Below are positions 8,855-17,503 of a DNA stretch of 58,911 nt, piece after piece. Position 1 is the first letter of the stretch. Every line of letters starts with the position of its first letter. Source of the DNA: Nitrospirota bacterium. Lineage in GTDB: Bacteria > JACPQY01. Both the position numbers and the translations under genes were made by a program. Location: assembly GCA_016190245.1 (NCBI GenBank), contig JACPQY010000016.1, positions 1 through 58,911 on the forward strand, read 5' to 3'. Under the pieces are notes generated by a model that saw only the letters and a program-made list of their open reading frames with translations, had not been told where the DNA came from and did not search any database.

Positions 8855-10139
8855 CTTCCAGAGCCTCGAAGACCTCCGTTTCGTCGCGGAGAAGTGCCCG
8901 CGCTGCTCGCTGTGCAAGTTCCCGCCGCTCACGCGCGTGGAGCACGGCGGCTTCGCGGGCATCTGCCCCAGCTACGAGGAGTTCAAGTTCCATGCCGCCT
9001 CGGGCAGCGGCCTTCTCATCATGGCCATGAGCATCCTCGACGGCCGAAGCGAGCCCAACGAGACGGTTCGACGGTTCGCGTTCGGTTGCACGGCCTGCGG
9101 TGGCTGCGATGTGGCGTGCAAGTACAACACGGACATCGAGATCCAGGAAACTATCCTCCAACTGCGCGCCCATCTCTTCCGCACCATCGGGCCCCTGCCC
9201 GCCCACCGGGCCGTCCTGGATGCGATCGAGAAGAAAGGCCATCCACTCACCGAAGCCGGCGAATCTGCGGGCGGCTGGATGTCCGATCTCGGGTTCCGCG
9301 ACGGGCAACCCGGCGCCGAATACCTGCTCTGGCTCGGTCCCCACTACCGATTCCAAAAGGAGACCCGGCGCGTGCTCGGCCGCATCCTCGCCCTGCTCCA
9401 TCGCGGGGGCGTCTCCTTCACTGCGCTGAGCGACGAGCCCTACACAGGGCGCGCCGCCCTCGAGATCGGCGATAGGGATCTCTTCCGGCGTTGCAGCGAG
9501 CACACTTCAGCGGCGCTGCGCGCCTCGCGCGCGCGGGCGGTCGTCTGCCTCTCGGCCGAGGACTACGCTACGCTGCGAGCCCTCACCCCCCGCTTCGCGC
9601 CGATCGAGAAGCCCGTTCTGCACATTGTGGAGATCTACGACGAACTGGTCCGGCGGCGGAAGCTGACGCCCCGCGCACGCGTTCGCGCAACGGCCGTTTG
9701 GCATGACAGCAGCTACCTCGGCCGTTTGTCGGAGCCGTACGCGCCGTGGACCGGACAGAGAAAGAAGGTGGAGGGACAGATCGCGGTGTACGATCCGCCG
9801 CGGCCGGTCCGCAGTGGTGCGGAGGGCTGCTACGAGCCGCCCCGCCGCGTCCTGCAAACGCTCCCTGGCCTCGAGATGCGCGAGTTCCACCGCCGGAAGG
9901 AATACGCCTTCGACAGCGGCGAGACCGGCCAGGCCGCCGCTGCGAATCCCGACTTTGCCCTCAGCACAGCGCGCCGCCGCGTGGCGGAGGCGCGGGAAGT
10001 CGGGGCCGACACCATCGTCACGGAGTGCCCCCAGAGCGCCTACTGGCTATCGAGGGCCTCCGGCGCGACGGGGCCGGCGATCAAGATCACAACGCTCACC
10101 GACCTTCTGGCGGAAAGCGTCAATGGAGGTGTGTCATGA
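8841..10139 (+). CDS. HdrD/GlpC/GlcF-like Fe-S protein with degenerate CCG region
   Basis: The ATG at 8841 follows GGGAGGTGCCC, a good ribosome-binding site, and gives 432 residues. Two [4Fe-4S] motifs lie in the N-terminal part: CPRCSLCK with a distal CPS (about residues 22-45), and CTACGGCDVACK (about residues 78-90). This is the usual pattern of electron-transfer partners for flavin dehydrogenases. The C-terminal half aligns by eye with the CCG (cysteine-rich) domains of that family, but the cysteines are mostly replaced. HDSSYLGR stands where HDPCYLGR is usual, and the later CCG box reads AFDSGETG. Only ECPQSA keeps a cysteine. It probably passes electrons from the adjacent FAD subunits to quinone or another acceptor. 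Confidence 0.75.
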   Translation: MLSNNFQSLEDLRFVAEKCPRCSLCKFPPLTRVEHGGFAGICPSYEEFKFHAASGSGLLIMAMSILDGRSEPNETVRRFAFGCTACGGCDVACKYNTDIEIQETILQLRAHLFRTIGPLPAHRAVLDAIEKKGHPLTEAGESAGGWMSDLGFRDGQPGAEYLLWLGPHYRFQKETRRVLGRILALLHRGGVSFTALSDEPYTGRAALEIGDRDLFRRCSEHTSAALRASRARAVVCLSAEDYATLRALTPRFAPIEKPVLHIVEIYDELVRRRKLTPRARVRATAVWHDSSYLGRLSEPYAPWTGQRKKVEGQIAVYDPPRPVRSGAEGCYEPPRRVLQTLPGLEMREFHRRKEYAFDSGETGQAAAANPDFALSTARRRVAEAREVGADTIVTECPQSAYWLSRASGATGPAIKITTLTDLLAESVNGGVS

Positions 10140-12013
10140 CCTTTGCTGTAACGAGCGCAAGCGAAGCCGTCCAAGTCCCGCGTTTTGCGGGCGAGTTGCA
10201 CCACCGTGTCCACGAGGCGCTCGCCGAGATCGTGGGGAAACGGTGGGTGGAGACCGACCCCGCCGTGCTGGACACCCACGCCTGGCAGTACATCGCCGAG
10301 GCCGTGACCGGCTCGCACTACATGCCGCGTCCGGTTGCGATCGTCCTACCGGCCAACACGGCCGAGGTGGCCGCGATCGTGCGCCTGTGCAACCGGCTCG
10401 GGATCCAATACAAGGCCGTCAGCACGGCCTTCGGGATGTGGAACGCGCCGGCCCGCGCCGACCAAGTCGTCCAGATCGACCTGCGGCGCCTCGATCGGAT
10501 CATCAGGATCGACAGGGACAACATGTACGCCGTGATCGAGCCCTACGTGACCGGCAACCAGCTTCAGACGGAGGCCATGAAGGTCGGACTCAACACCCAC
10601 ATCGCGGGCTGCGGGGCACAGTGCTCATCCCTCGCGTCTGCGACCTCCATGATGGGACAGGGCATGGACGGTGTCTCCATGGGCTTCTCGAACCGGAACC
10701 TGCTCGGCTTTGAATGGGTCACGCCGGACGGCGAGATCGTTCAGGTCGGGTCGTTCGACGTCGCGGGGGACGACTTCCTCGGCGACGGTCCGGGATTCTC
10801 GATCCGGGGAATCATCCGCGGCTTTGCCGGCGCTCTGGGTGGCCTCGGGGTCTTCACGCGCGCCGCCGTGAAGCTGTATCCGTGGTACGGCCCTCCCGCG
10901 TTCGAGCAGAACGGCGTGTCACCCTACTATCACTTGCGCATCCCCGACCATCACACGGCCGCCGTCCTCCTGGTGAACGACTGGCGCGGCATGGCCGAGC
11001 TGGGCCGGCGGATCGGAGAGGCGGGCATCGCCGATCATCTCACGCGGAACGCTCCCTCTCTCATGGCGGGCGCCGTCACCGCCGACAACAACGAGGCCGT
11101 GGAGGTCTATCGCATCCCGATGCTCCACGAGATGTACTACAACCTCATCATCGTGATGACCGCGCTGCACGACGATGAGGCGCGATGGAGGAGGAAGGTG
11201 CTTCGAAAAATCCTGTCCGACCTCAGGGGCGGGATGCTATCGAACGACCTTTCACTGGGCGGCACGACCGCGCTGCTCGGTTTCGTGCGCACGGTTGCGC
11301 GTCGAATCGGCTGGGGAGGATTGCTCAAGTCCATGCCGTCCTTCCTCAAACTGATGATGCGGGATGCCGAGCGCTTCGGGTGGGGCGCCGTTCCCGACGG
11401 CCTCCCCTCGATGATGTACCAGGCCGTCGTCAGAGCAGGCATGAACATGCGCGGGGTGTTCCGGTTCGCCGGAACCTTCTGGACGGCCATGGGGTCGCTC
11501 GTCTCGTGGGACAACGCCATCCGCGGCGCCAGGGTCGGCGCCCAAGTGAAGGCCAAGTACATTCGAAAGGGCGCCATCGTGGACGACGGTGGGGACAACG
11601 CTTGGGGCGGGCTCTACGAGGCCGGAGCCTATGCCCACCTCGAAGAGCTGTGCATGTACGACCAGACGGATCCCGCGTGCAAGGAGGCCGTCACGGAATA
11701 CGTCATCGAGACCAACCTCGCGTGCATTGAGAACCACTGCGGGGACAGTTTGAACGCGGTCGGTCCCACCGCGCACGTCCTGTTCTCACCCGTGTGCATG
11801 GACTACGACAAGTTCACCGCGCGCATCAAAGCCGAGTTCGATCCCAACAACTCGGCCGAGGCGTCGTTCTACACGGATCCGAACTTCGTTCCGCCTGAGG
11901 GCGCGCAGGCGCGGATGGCCGCCGTGCTGGCCGACCGCGCGCCCGTGAGCGTGGACAACGATCACATACCCCAGGAGGAGGTGGAGACCCGCCGGGCCAC
12001 GACACGCTCCTAG
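10136..12013 (+). CDS. FAD-binding oxidoreductase, GlcD-like large subunit
   Basis: The start codon overlaps the stop of the Fe-S gene (ATGA), which indicates translational coupling. The 625-residue protein has an N-terminal FAD_binding_4 domain: PRPVAIVLPANTAEVAAIVR near residue 62, then DRIIRIDRDNMYAVIEPYVTGNQL, then a glycine-rich RGIIRGFAGALGGLGVFTRA-like segment. A long C-terminal half has two clusters of aromatic residues and an acidic tail. It is longer than typical GlcD (about 490 residues), so extra substrate or membrane-interaction segments are present. It is the last gene of the operon and converges on the small membrane-protein gene, with 16 bp between the stops. The substrate is unknown. 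Confidence 0.75.
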   Translation: MTFAVTSASEAVQVPRFAGELHHRVHEALAEIVGKRWVETDPAVLDTHAWQYIAEAVTGSHYMPRPVAIVLPANTAEVAAIVRLCNRLGIQYKAVSTAFGMWNAPARADQVVQIDLRRLDRIIRIDRDNMYAVIEPYVTGNQLQTEAMKVGLNTHIAGCGAQCSSLASATSMMGQGMDGVSMGFSNRNLLGFEWVTPDGEIVQVGSFDVAGDDFLGDGPGFSIRGIIRGFAGALGGLGVFTRAAVKLYPWYGPPAFEQNGVSPYYHLRIPDHHTAAVLLVNDWRGMAELGRRIGEAGIADHLTRNAPSLMAGAVTADNNEAVEVYRIPMLHEMYYNLIIVMTALHDDEARWRRKVLRKILSDLRGGMLSNDLSLGGTTALLGFVRTVARRIGWGGLLKSMPSFLKLMMRDAERFGWGAVPDGLPSMMYQAVVRAGMNMRGVFRFAGTFWTAMGSLVSWDNAIRGARVGAQVKAKYIRKGAIVDDGGDNAWGGLYEAGAYAHLEELCMYDQTDPACKEAVTEYVIETNLACIENHCGDSLNAVGPTAHVLFSPVCMDYDKFTARIKAEFDPNNSAEASFYTDPNFVPPEGAQARMAAVLADRAPVSVDNDHIPQEEVETRRATTRS

Positions 12014-12029
12014 CGCACACTGCGGGGCC

Positions 12030-12458
12030 TCAGGCGCGGCCTCCGCCCTGCCCCCTCAGCCAGAACAGGCAGAGCAGGCAGACCAACACGATGCTGCCAT
12101 CCACAAGACCGTTCGTGAGGTAGATGAAAGCCTTGGCATTGCCGTAGTAGAAGGCGAAGCTGGTGAGAGAAGAGGTCGCCTTCCCAAGGGTGAGGGCAAT
12201 CAAGGCGGGCTTGTTTTTCACCGGATCCTTCTGGACGTAGTAGGCAAGCATCGTCACCACGGCCATGTAGGACACAGCGAGCGAAAGCCACAGGAGGTTG
12301 CCCGTGGCCGGAGCATCCGCGAAGAGGCCGAGGCGGTCACCCAGATCGTTGAAAACGCGGCCGAGGGCGTCCGGCCCGAACAGCATCAGGAGGCCGACCA
12401 GGAGGAAGGCCACGGCATAGATGCGCATGATGAGGGCGACGAGTTCCTTCTTGTTCAT
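12030..12458 (-). CDS. Small four-helix integral membrane protein of unknown function
   Basis: The ATG at 12458 has a strong GGAGG five bases upstream. The product is 142 residues with four clear hydrophobic segments: AVAFLLVGLLMLFGP, LLWLSLAVSYMAVVTMLAYYV, a weaker helix around TSFAFYYGNAKAFIYL, and SIVLVCLLCLFWL. The N-terminus is short and charged (MNKKELVALIMRIY). I do not recognise the family. It follows the GMC oxidoreductase on the same strand after a 108-bp gap. A role in membrane anchoring or electron transfer for that enzyme is a guess from position only. Confidence 0.7.
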   Translation of the reverse strand: MNKKELVALIMRIYAVAFLLVGLLMLFGPDALGRVFNDLGDRLGLFADAPATGNLLWLSLAVSYMAVVTMLAYYVQKDPVKNKPALIALTLGKATSSLTSFAFYYGNAKAFIYLTNGLVDGSIVLVCLLCLFWLRGQGGGRA

Positions 12459-12479
12459 GGGTCCTCCTCTCTGTGAACC

Positions 12480-12578
12480 GTGAGGTCGTGACGTCGGGAG
12501 GTCGAGAGGCCGAAGGGTAAAGAAGCGCAGGCGTCGAGCCGCCGGTCGGCTTCTTCGTTCACGATCTCACGACCTCAC
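12480..12578. repeat. Inverted 12-bp pair between the GMC gene and the small membrane protein gene
   Basis: GTGAGGTCGTGA at 12480-12491 and TCACGACCTCAC at 12567-12578 are exact reverse complements, and the right arm covers the end of the GMC gene. The surrounding bases carry further variants of the same word (CTCACGAC, TTCACGA). The same style of TTCACGA sequence occurs at 43361-43395, at the end of the giant gene. This looks like another 3'-end repeat family, and mRNA pairing or termination is possible. Confidence 0.5.
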
Positions 12579-14492
12579 GACTTCACGAAGGTGAAACGCC
12601 ACCTTCGTGGCCAGCGCCATGATGGTGATCTGTGGGTTCACGTGGGGCGTGTCCGGCAGCAGGCTGGCGTCGGCGACAAACAGGTTTTCAACGCCCCAGA
12701 CACGGCCCGCCGAATCCGTAACGCCCTCCTCCGGATGCGCTCCCATGCGGCAGGTTCCCATTGGATGGTACGCCGAAAGCTTGAGCTGGCTCGGTTTCAC
12801 CCGCCCGGCCGTGATCTTTGGAACGTCGGACGGCGACCTCACGTCTTCGAGGCCCGGCAGGATCGTGAACACCCGCTTCGCTCCTGCCGCGAAGTAGAGG
12901 CGGGCGGACCATTCGATGGCTTCCTGCATGCGCTTCGCATCTTCCGCCGTCATGCCATAGAGCATCAGGGGCCCCCAGGGCGTGAACGCGACGCGGCCCT
13001 CGCTGCGATCGGACAGGATGACCCCCAGTGTCGCCATCTGCCGGTATCGGGCGACCAACTCCTTGTGCTCGATGCCCACAAACGGAAGCGTACCGGCTGA
13101 GTACGTGACGATCGGCGGAGGGAAGGTCGCTTCAAGAAGAATCCCCTTCTCCTCGAGGTCGTGCACGTAGTAGCACTGCATCACGCCCTTCCACCCGTAG
13201 ATCTCCTCGTCGAACATCGCCGCCACACCGCACCCCGGATGGATCTTCAGCCCCCGGCCGAGGAGTGCGTGGTGATAGCCGCTCTTGTGAAGCAGGAACG
13301 GGGTGTAGATTGCCCCGGCGGCAAGGACGACGCTCTTCGCGCGGACCCCGAGCCGCCCCACGACCCGCTTCGACGCCGGCGCCAGGATGTCCGCCTCAAC
13401 GCCCACGGCCTGGTTGCCCTCAAAAAGAACGCGCTTCGCCCGGCACCGCGCGAAGATCGCGGCGCCGTGGCGCACGGCGGCAGGCAAATACGACAGATGC
13501 ATGGCCTGTTTGGCGTCCGTCGGGCAACCGAAGGCGCATACGCCCGAGCCGTGGCAGTCGCGTGTGGGACGGCGAATCGGGCCATGGTCTTTCACGCCGA
13601 GCGCCTCCGCCCCGCGCCTCAGGACACGGCCGTTCCTGCTCATGATTTCGTCGCCCACCGGCTCTACGTGAAGCTCCGCCTCCACGCGGTCGAAACAACG
13701 AGCCAAGTCCTCCGGACCGACGCCCTGCAAACCCCTTTCCTCGGCCCACTCGTGGAGCACCGCCTCAGGCGTCCGGAAGCAGGTGCCCGAGTTGACCACA
13801 GTGGTGCCTCCCACGGCGCACCCCATCGGGAGAAGGATGACCGGCGACCCGAACGTCGCCGTGAAGCCATGACCCCGGTAGAATCGGCCCACGCGCTCCA
13901 AGAGATCCGTCCCATCGAAATCGGATCGTCGTGCGGGACCACCCTCTTCGAGCACGATGACTTTGTGCCCGACCTCCGCCAGTTCTCGGGCCACGATCGC
14001 GCCGCCGGCTCCGGAGCCCACCACACAGACGTCGCATTCGACGTCGCCCGGCTGGAGATCCGGGGAAACTTGGCAGTGCAAATCAGGCGACTCGGGGAAC
14101 TCTCGAGTGCGGGCTTTCATCGGAGCGCCGTCGTACCCGATGCCGGCTTGGGCGCGCGGGTCGCTGAGGAACATGGATTCGCAGAGGAGGTTCAGCGCCA
14201 TCACGATGTTCTTGCTGAGGGTCCCCCCTTCCTGCGCCGCTCTGGAGAGATACTCGGCCCGCTCAGCCTCGGACAGGCTCATGAACGTTCTCCCCTTTTG
14301 AAACAGTGGGAGGAGGTTGCAGACGCGCAGGAACCGGCCCATCTGACGGGCCATGCCGGGGGGAAACTGGGAGAGCAACCGCTCCGTGATTGCGCCGAGG
14401 GCAAGGTCCTCCACCCCAAGGGGTAGCGTACCACCGCGCGGAAAGAGGGCCGAGGCCAAGGCCCTCAGAATGGCTTCGTCTTTCAGCGTCAA
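12567..14492 (-). CDS. GMC-family oxidoreductase with N-terminal gluconate-dehydrogenase-subunit-3-like domain
   Basis: The product is 641 residues starting at a TTG that overlaps the pfkB-like stop (TTGA). Residues 1-120 are helical and resemble the small gamma subunit fused to some membrane GMC enzymes. The FAD Rossmann motif CDVCVVGSGAGGAIVARELAE starts near residue 152. The GMC C-terminal signature is complete, with the catalytic-site motif AYHPMGTCRMG near residue 585 and VNPQITIMALA near the end. A cysteine-rich insert, CHGSGVCAFGCPTDAKQ, resembles that of long-chain alcohol oxidases and choline-dehydrogenase relatives. It probably oxidises an alcohol group. It might share a substrate pathway with the TetR-controlled flavoproteins that converge on it, but this is inference. 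Confidence 0.8.
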   Translation of the reverse strand: MTLKDEAILRALASALFPRGGTLPLGVEDLALGAITERLLSQFPPGMARQMGRFLRVCNLLPLFQKGRTFMSLSEAERAEYLSRAAQEGGTLSKNIVMALNLLCESMFLSDPRAQAGIGYDGAPMKARTREFPESPDLHCQVSPDLQPGDVECDVCVVGSGAGGAIVARELAEVGHKVIVLEEGGPARRSDFDGTDLLERVGRFYRGHGFTATFGSPVILLPMGCAVGGTTVVNSGTCFRTPEAVLHEWAEERGLQGVGPEDLARCFDRVEAELHVEPVGDEIMSRNGRVLRRGAEALGVKDHGPIRRPTRDCHGSGVCAFGCPTDAKQAMHLSYLPAAVRHGAAIFARCRAKRVLFEGNQAVGVEADILAPASKRVVGRLGVRAKSVVLAAGAIYTPFLLHKSGYHHALLGRGLKIHPGCGVAAMFDEEIYGWKGVMQCYYVHDLEEKGILLEATFPPPIVTYSAGTLPFVGIEHKELVARYRQMATLGVILSDRSEGRVAFTPWGPLMLYGMTAEDAKRMQEAIEWSARLYFAAGAKRVFTILPGLEDVRSPSDVPKITAGRVKPSQLKLSAYHPMGTCRMGAHPEEGVTDSAGRVWGVENLFVADASLLPDTPHVNPQITIMALATKVAFHLREVVRS

Positions 14493-15397
14493 CGCCGCGT
14501 GAGCCTACGGATCTCGCGGGCGCGGCCGGCGACCTCTCCCCTTCGCAGGAGGAGGAGCCGATCCACCCCGAGGCCCTCGACCGATGCCGAGGCCGCCGCT
14601 GAGCCCACCACTACCGCCTCCCGCAGCACCCGCGCTGTCACCCGGGCCTTGGAGGCCAGCCATCCCATGAAGGCGCCCGCGAAGGTGTCCCCCGCGCCGG
14701 TTGGATCCACCGCTTCTTCAAGAAGGAACGCCGGCGAGAAGAACGGAGTCTCGCCCTTCACAAACAAGAGAGCACCCGCATCACCGCGCTTGATGACCAG
14801 GATCCTTGGCCCCCAGGCATGCACAGCCCGCGCCGCCGCGGGGTAGTTGCCCTCCTCCGTGAGCAGCAGGGCTTCCTCGTCATTGATGATCAGCGCGTCC
14901 ACCTTGGAGAGTGTTCGAACGATCTCCTTGCGCTTTGTCCGAATCCAATGGTCGATGGTGTCCATTCCGACGAACTTGGCGTCTCGGGCTTGCTGAAGAA
15001 CGCGGTCTTGGAGGCTGGGATCAATGTTCGCCAGGAAGACGTGCCGAGAGCTGCGGTAGGGCGCGGGCAGCTCGGGGCGGAACCCGGCAAAGACATTGAG
15101 CGCCAGGGAGACCGTCTCCCGGCTGTGGAGGCCTGCTGCGTAGCGTCCGTGCCATCGGAAGGTGAGACCGGAATTCTGGTGGATGCCGCGCGTATCGACG
15201 TTTGGGCGGCGGAGGACTTTCCAGTGGTCGGCCCGGAAATCGTGGCCCACGACGGCGACGACTCGGGTGGGGGCGAACAGGGAACACGCCAGTGAGAAAT
15301 AGGTCGCCGAGCCACCAAGGCATTCCTCTACGCGCGCGCTGGGCGTCTCGATCGTGTCCAGAGCAACGGAACCGACGACGAGCACCGGCTGGGTCAC
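14489..15397 (-). CDS. PfkB-family sugar/nucleoside kinase
   Basis: I chose the GTG at 15397, which gives 302 residues beginning (M)TQPVLVVGSVALDTIE. The frame is open to 15484, but that stretch overlaps the 5S promoter on the other strand and shows no homology. The ribokinase-fold features are present: ECLGGSATYFSLA near residue 25, INDEEALLLTEE in the middle, and the anion hole and catalytic base motif DPTGAGDTFAGAF near residue 230. Such enzymes phosphorylate sugars or nucleosides such as adenosine, and the exact substrate is not evident. Its stop overlaps the start of the GMC gene by 4 bp, so the two are probably co-transcribed. Confidence 0.85.
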   Translation of the reverse strand: MTQPVLVVGSVALDTIETPSARVEECLGGSATYFSLACSLFAPTRVVAVVGHDFRADHWKVLRRPNVDTRGIHQNSGLTFRWHGRYAAGLHSRETVSLALNVFAGFRPELPAPYRSSRHVFLANIDPSLQDRVLQQARDAKFVGMDTIDHWIRTKRKEIVRTLSKVDALIINDEEALLLTEEGNYPAAARAVHAWGPRILVIKRGDAGALLFVKGETPFFSPAFLLEEAVDPTGAGDTFAGAFMGWLASKARVTARVLREAVVVGSAAASASVEGLGVDRLLLLRRGEVAGRAREIRRLTRR

Positions 15398-15478
15398 GGC
15401 GTCACACCTGCGTTCGGGCGACAATTCATGGCCGAAATCTAGCACGGGCGGGGGAAGACCCGCAATGAATCGCCCCTC

Positions 15479-15506
15479 TTGCATCCTTCGCCAGATCGGC
15501 TATAAG
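15479..15506 (+). promoter_or_regulatory. Promoter of the 5S rRNA gene
   Basis: TTGCAT at 15479-15484 and TATAAG at 15501-15506 are separated by 16 bp. They would start transcription about 20 nt before the mature 5S 5' end. Both boxes match four to five of the six consensus bases, and the orientation matches the rRNA gene. This supports independent transcription of the 5S gene. Confidence 0.6.
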
Positions 15507-15532
15507 AAGGGTGCCGGCTGTGGTCCGCCAGG

Positions 15533-15657
15533 TGGTTTTGGTGGTCATGCCGGGGGGGAAACACCCGTTCCCATTCCGAACACGGCCGTTAAGCCCCTCA
15601 GGGCCGATGATACTATCCGCCGCTGGTGGATGGGAAAGTAGGTCGCTGCCAAGACCA
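15533..15657 (+). rRNA. rrf: 5S ribosomal RNA, isolated gene
   Basis: The conserved core is unmistakable: CCCGTTCCCATTCCGAACAC, GGCCGTTAAGCCCC, and GATGATACT followed by GGGAAAGTAGGTCGCTGCC. I set the ends from helix I, where TGGTTTTGG (15533-15541) pairs with CCAAGACCA (15649-15657) with one G-U pair. That gives 125 nt, slightly long for 5S, with a somewhat extended helix IV/V (ATCCGCC...GGTGGAT). Pairing can extend two bases further on each side. No 16S, 23S or tRNA gene is adjacent: the neighbours are pgl and the PfkB kinase, both on the minus strand. I see no clear terminator after it. Confidence 0.95.
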
Positions 15658-15700
15658 CCGGGCGGATCCAGCCGGCATTGCCGTTGAAGGGGAAGTCTTC

Positions 15701-16480
15701 TCAGGCGTAGGAACGGAGGAGCTTCGCCGCACCGCGGTCCAGGATCCAGATGAGAGCGCCGCGCGAGGGCCGGATGAGCTGCGCGGGATAGAGCGGCTTG
15801 GCGAGCTCGCCCTCCAAGATCTCCTTCACACGGTGCGCCTTTTCCTCACCCTGCACCAGAAACACCACGGCGGCGGCGTTGTTGATGGCCGGCGGCGTGA
15901 GCGTCACTCTGTGGGTTTTCAGTTTCTCGACCCACGGTGCGGCCACTATTCGTGTTTGGTCGTAGAGCGCCTCGGATTCCGGAAAAAGCGAAGCTGTATG
16001 TCCGTCGGCCCCCATTCCGAGTAGGATGAGATCGAAGCGAGGCCACTGCCCCGCCTCGAGGCGGAAAAAGGTCCGGAGGTGCTCCGCGTAAGCCTCGGCG
16101 GCTAGCTCCGCGCTGGACGATTCGGCGAGAATCCGGTGCACGTTCTCCGCGGGCACGGGGGCCTTGGACAACATGGCGTCTTGAGCCACACGGAAGTTGC
16201 TGTCGGGATGCTCCGGGGGCACGTGCCGCTCGTCTCCCCAGAAAAAGTGGATTCGGTCCCACGGAAGGCCGGCGCGCCACGAACGCTCGTGGCGTTCCGT
16301 GGATGCGAGGAGCGCGTACAACGCGCGGGGCGTCGTTCCTCCCGAGAGGGCGATCGTGAACTTTCCCTGGGAGGCCACACCGTCGGTGGCCCGGCGCAGA
16401 ATCTCATCCGCGGCGGCCGCCATCTGCGCCGCCTGATCGGGGAAGATGCGGACGTCGGGGGTCGGGTTTGGATCGCCCAC
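15701..16480 (-). CDS. pgl: 6-phosphogluconolactonase
   Basis: This enzyme hydrolyses 6-phosphogluconolactone to 6-phosphogluconate in the oxidative pentose phosphate pathway. The GTG at 16480 gives 259 residues and a 20-bp gap after fbp. The frame stays open to an upstream start at 16555, inside fbp, and neither start has a clear ribosome-binding site. Family motifs are present: LSGGTTPRALYALLAS, IHFFWGDERHVPP-HPDSN and LLGMGADGHTASLFP. It is the last gene of the 11-gene operon. Confidence 0.92.
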   Translation of the reverse strand: MGDPNPTPDVRIFPDQAAQMAAAADEILRRATDGVASQGKFTIALSGGTTPRALYALLASTERHERSWRAGLPWDRIHFFWGDERHVPPEHPDSNFRVAQDAMLSKAPVPAENVHRILAESSSAELAAEAYAEHLRTFFRLEAGQWPRFDLILLGMGADGHTASLFPESEALYDQTRIVAAPWVEKLKTHRVTLTPPAINNAAAVVFLVQGEEKAHRVKEILEGELAKPLYPAQLIRPSRGALIWILDRGAAKLLRSYA

Positions 16481-16500
16481 GGAGAAGGAGGGTCTGCCGA

Positions 16501-17490
16501 CTAGGTCCTTCCGTCCCGCACGTAGCGTTCGTAGACCGCAACGTCCTCCGCGCAACCGATCGCGAGCGGAACACGTTGGTGGATCGCCGTTGGCACGATG
16601 TCAAGGATGCGCTGATCGCCCGTGCTGGCGCGTCCACCCGCCTGCTCGGCCAGGAGCGCGAGTGGGGCGCATTCATAGAGCAGGCGTAGCTTGCCGTTCT
16701 TGTTCTTTGTGTCGGCGGGGTAGAAGTAGATCCCGCCGTCCAGGAGGCTCCGGTGGAGGTCCGCCACGAGGGCTCCCGTGTACCTCAAGGAGTACTGGGG
16801 TTTGCCCGAGGGTCCCGGTGCCTGCACGTGCTCCACGTAGCGCTGTAGATTCGGCGTCCATTGAGAGATGTTCCCTAGATTGGCGCAGTAGTACTTCCCC
16901 CTGGCGGGGCACCGGATGTCCGGGTGCGTGAGAATGAAGTTGCCTTCCTCGGAGTCCAGGGTGAATCCGTGGACGCCGTGGCCGCATGTGTAGACGAGCA
17001 TCGTGCTGGTGCTGTACATCACGTAGCCCGAGGCGATCTGCTCGGTGCCCTTCCGCAAGAGAGCCGGCTCCTCTTCTCCGCCCTCGTTCAGGAACACGCC
17101 GAAGATCGTGCCGACCACCCCGTTGATGTCCGTATTCGACGAGCCGTCGATTGGATCCATACAGACAACGAACGGGGCGTGCCGATCCTCGGACAGCCTC
17201 AGCGGATCGCTGACCTCTTCGGACACGAGGCGGGCGATCAGGCCCGACGCCTTCAGAACCTCGATCATCGTCTCGTTCCCAACCACATCCAGCTTCTTCT
17301 GCACGTCGCCGGTCACATTCTTGTCGCCCGCGTAGCCGAGTCGGCCCGCCAGGGCCGCGCGGGCCACCTGCCGAGCGAGTGTCCGCGAGGCCGATGCGAG
17401 ATGGAGGATAAGGGACGGAAGCGATGTCGGGATATCCGGGTACTTGGCACGGGTTTCTGCGAGGTGTGTGTCCAGAGTCATGCGTGACAT
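16501..17490 (-). CDS. fbp: Fructose-1,6-bisphosphatase, class I
   Basis: This enzyme dephosphorylates fructose-1,6-bisphosphate, the committing step of gluconeogenesis, and allows hexose phosphates to recycle into the pentose phosphate pathway. The ATG at 17490 has AGGAGA eight bases upstream and gives 329 residues, the usual size. The metal-binding signature MDPIDGSSNTDINGVVGTIF is near residue 110, and KNGKLRLLYECAPLALLAEQAGG is near the end. An Arg/Lys-rich reading frame upstream to 17592 is not counted. It lies 13 bp after glk. Confidence 0.94.
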   Translation of the reverse strand: MSRMTLDTHLAETRAKYPDIPTSLPSLILHLASASRTLARQVARAALAGRLGYAGDKNVTGDVQKKLDVVGNETMIEVLKASGLIARLVSEEVSDPLRLSEDRHAPFVVCMDPIDGSSNTDINGVVGTIFGVFLNEGGEEEPALLRKGTEQIASGYVMYSTSTMLVYTCGHGVHGFTLDSEEGNFILTHPDIRCPARGKYYCANLGNISQWTPNLQRYVEHVQAPGPSGKPQYSLRYTGALVADLHRSLLDGGIYFYPADTKNKNGKLRLLYECAPLALLAEQAGGRASTGDQRILDIVPTAIHQRVPLAIGCAEDVAVYERYVRDGRT

Positions 17491-17503
17491 TTTGGTTCTC
17501 CTC

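Noticed and set aside
13161-14426. 421-codon plus-strand frame opposite the GMC gene
   Set aside because: It is a shadow of a clear GMC oxidoreductase with complete signatures.
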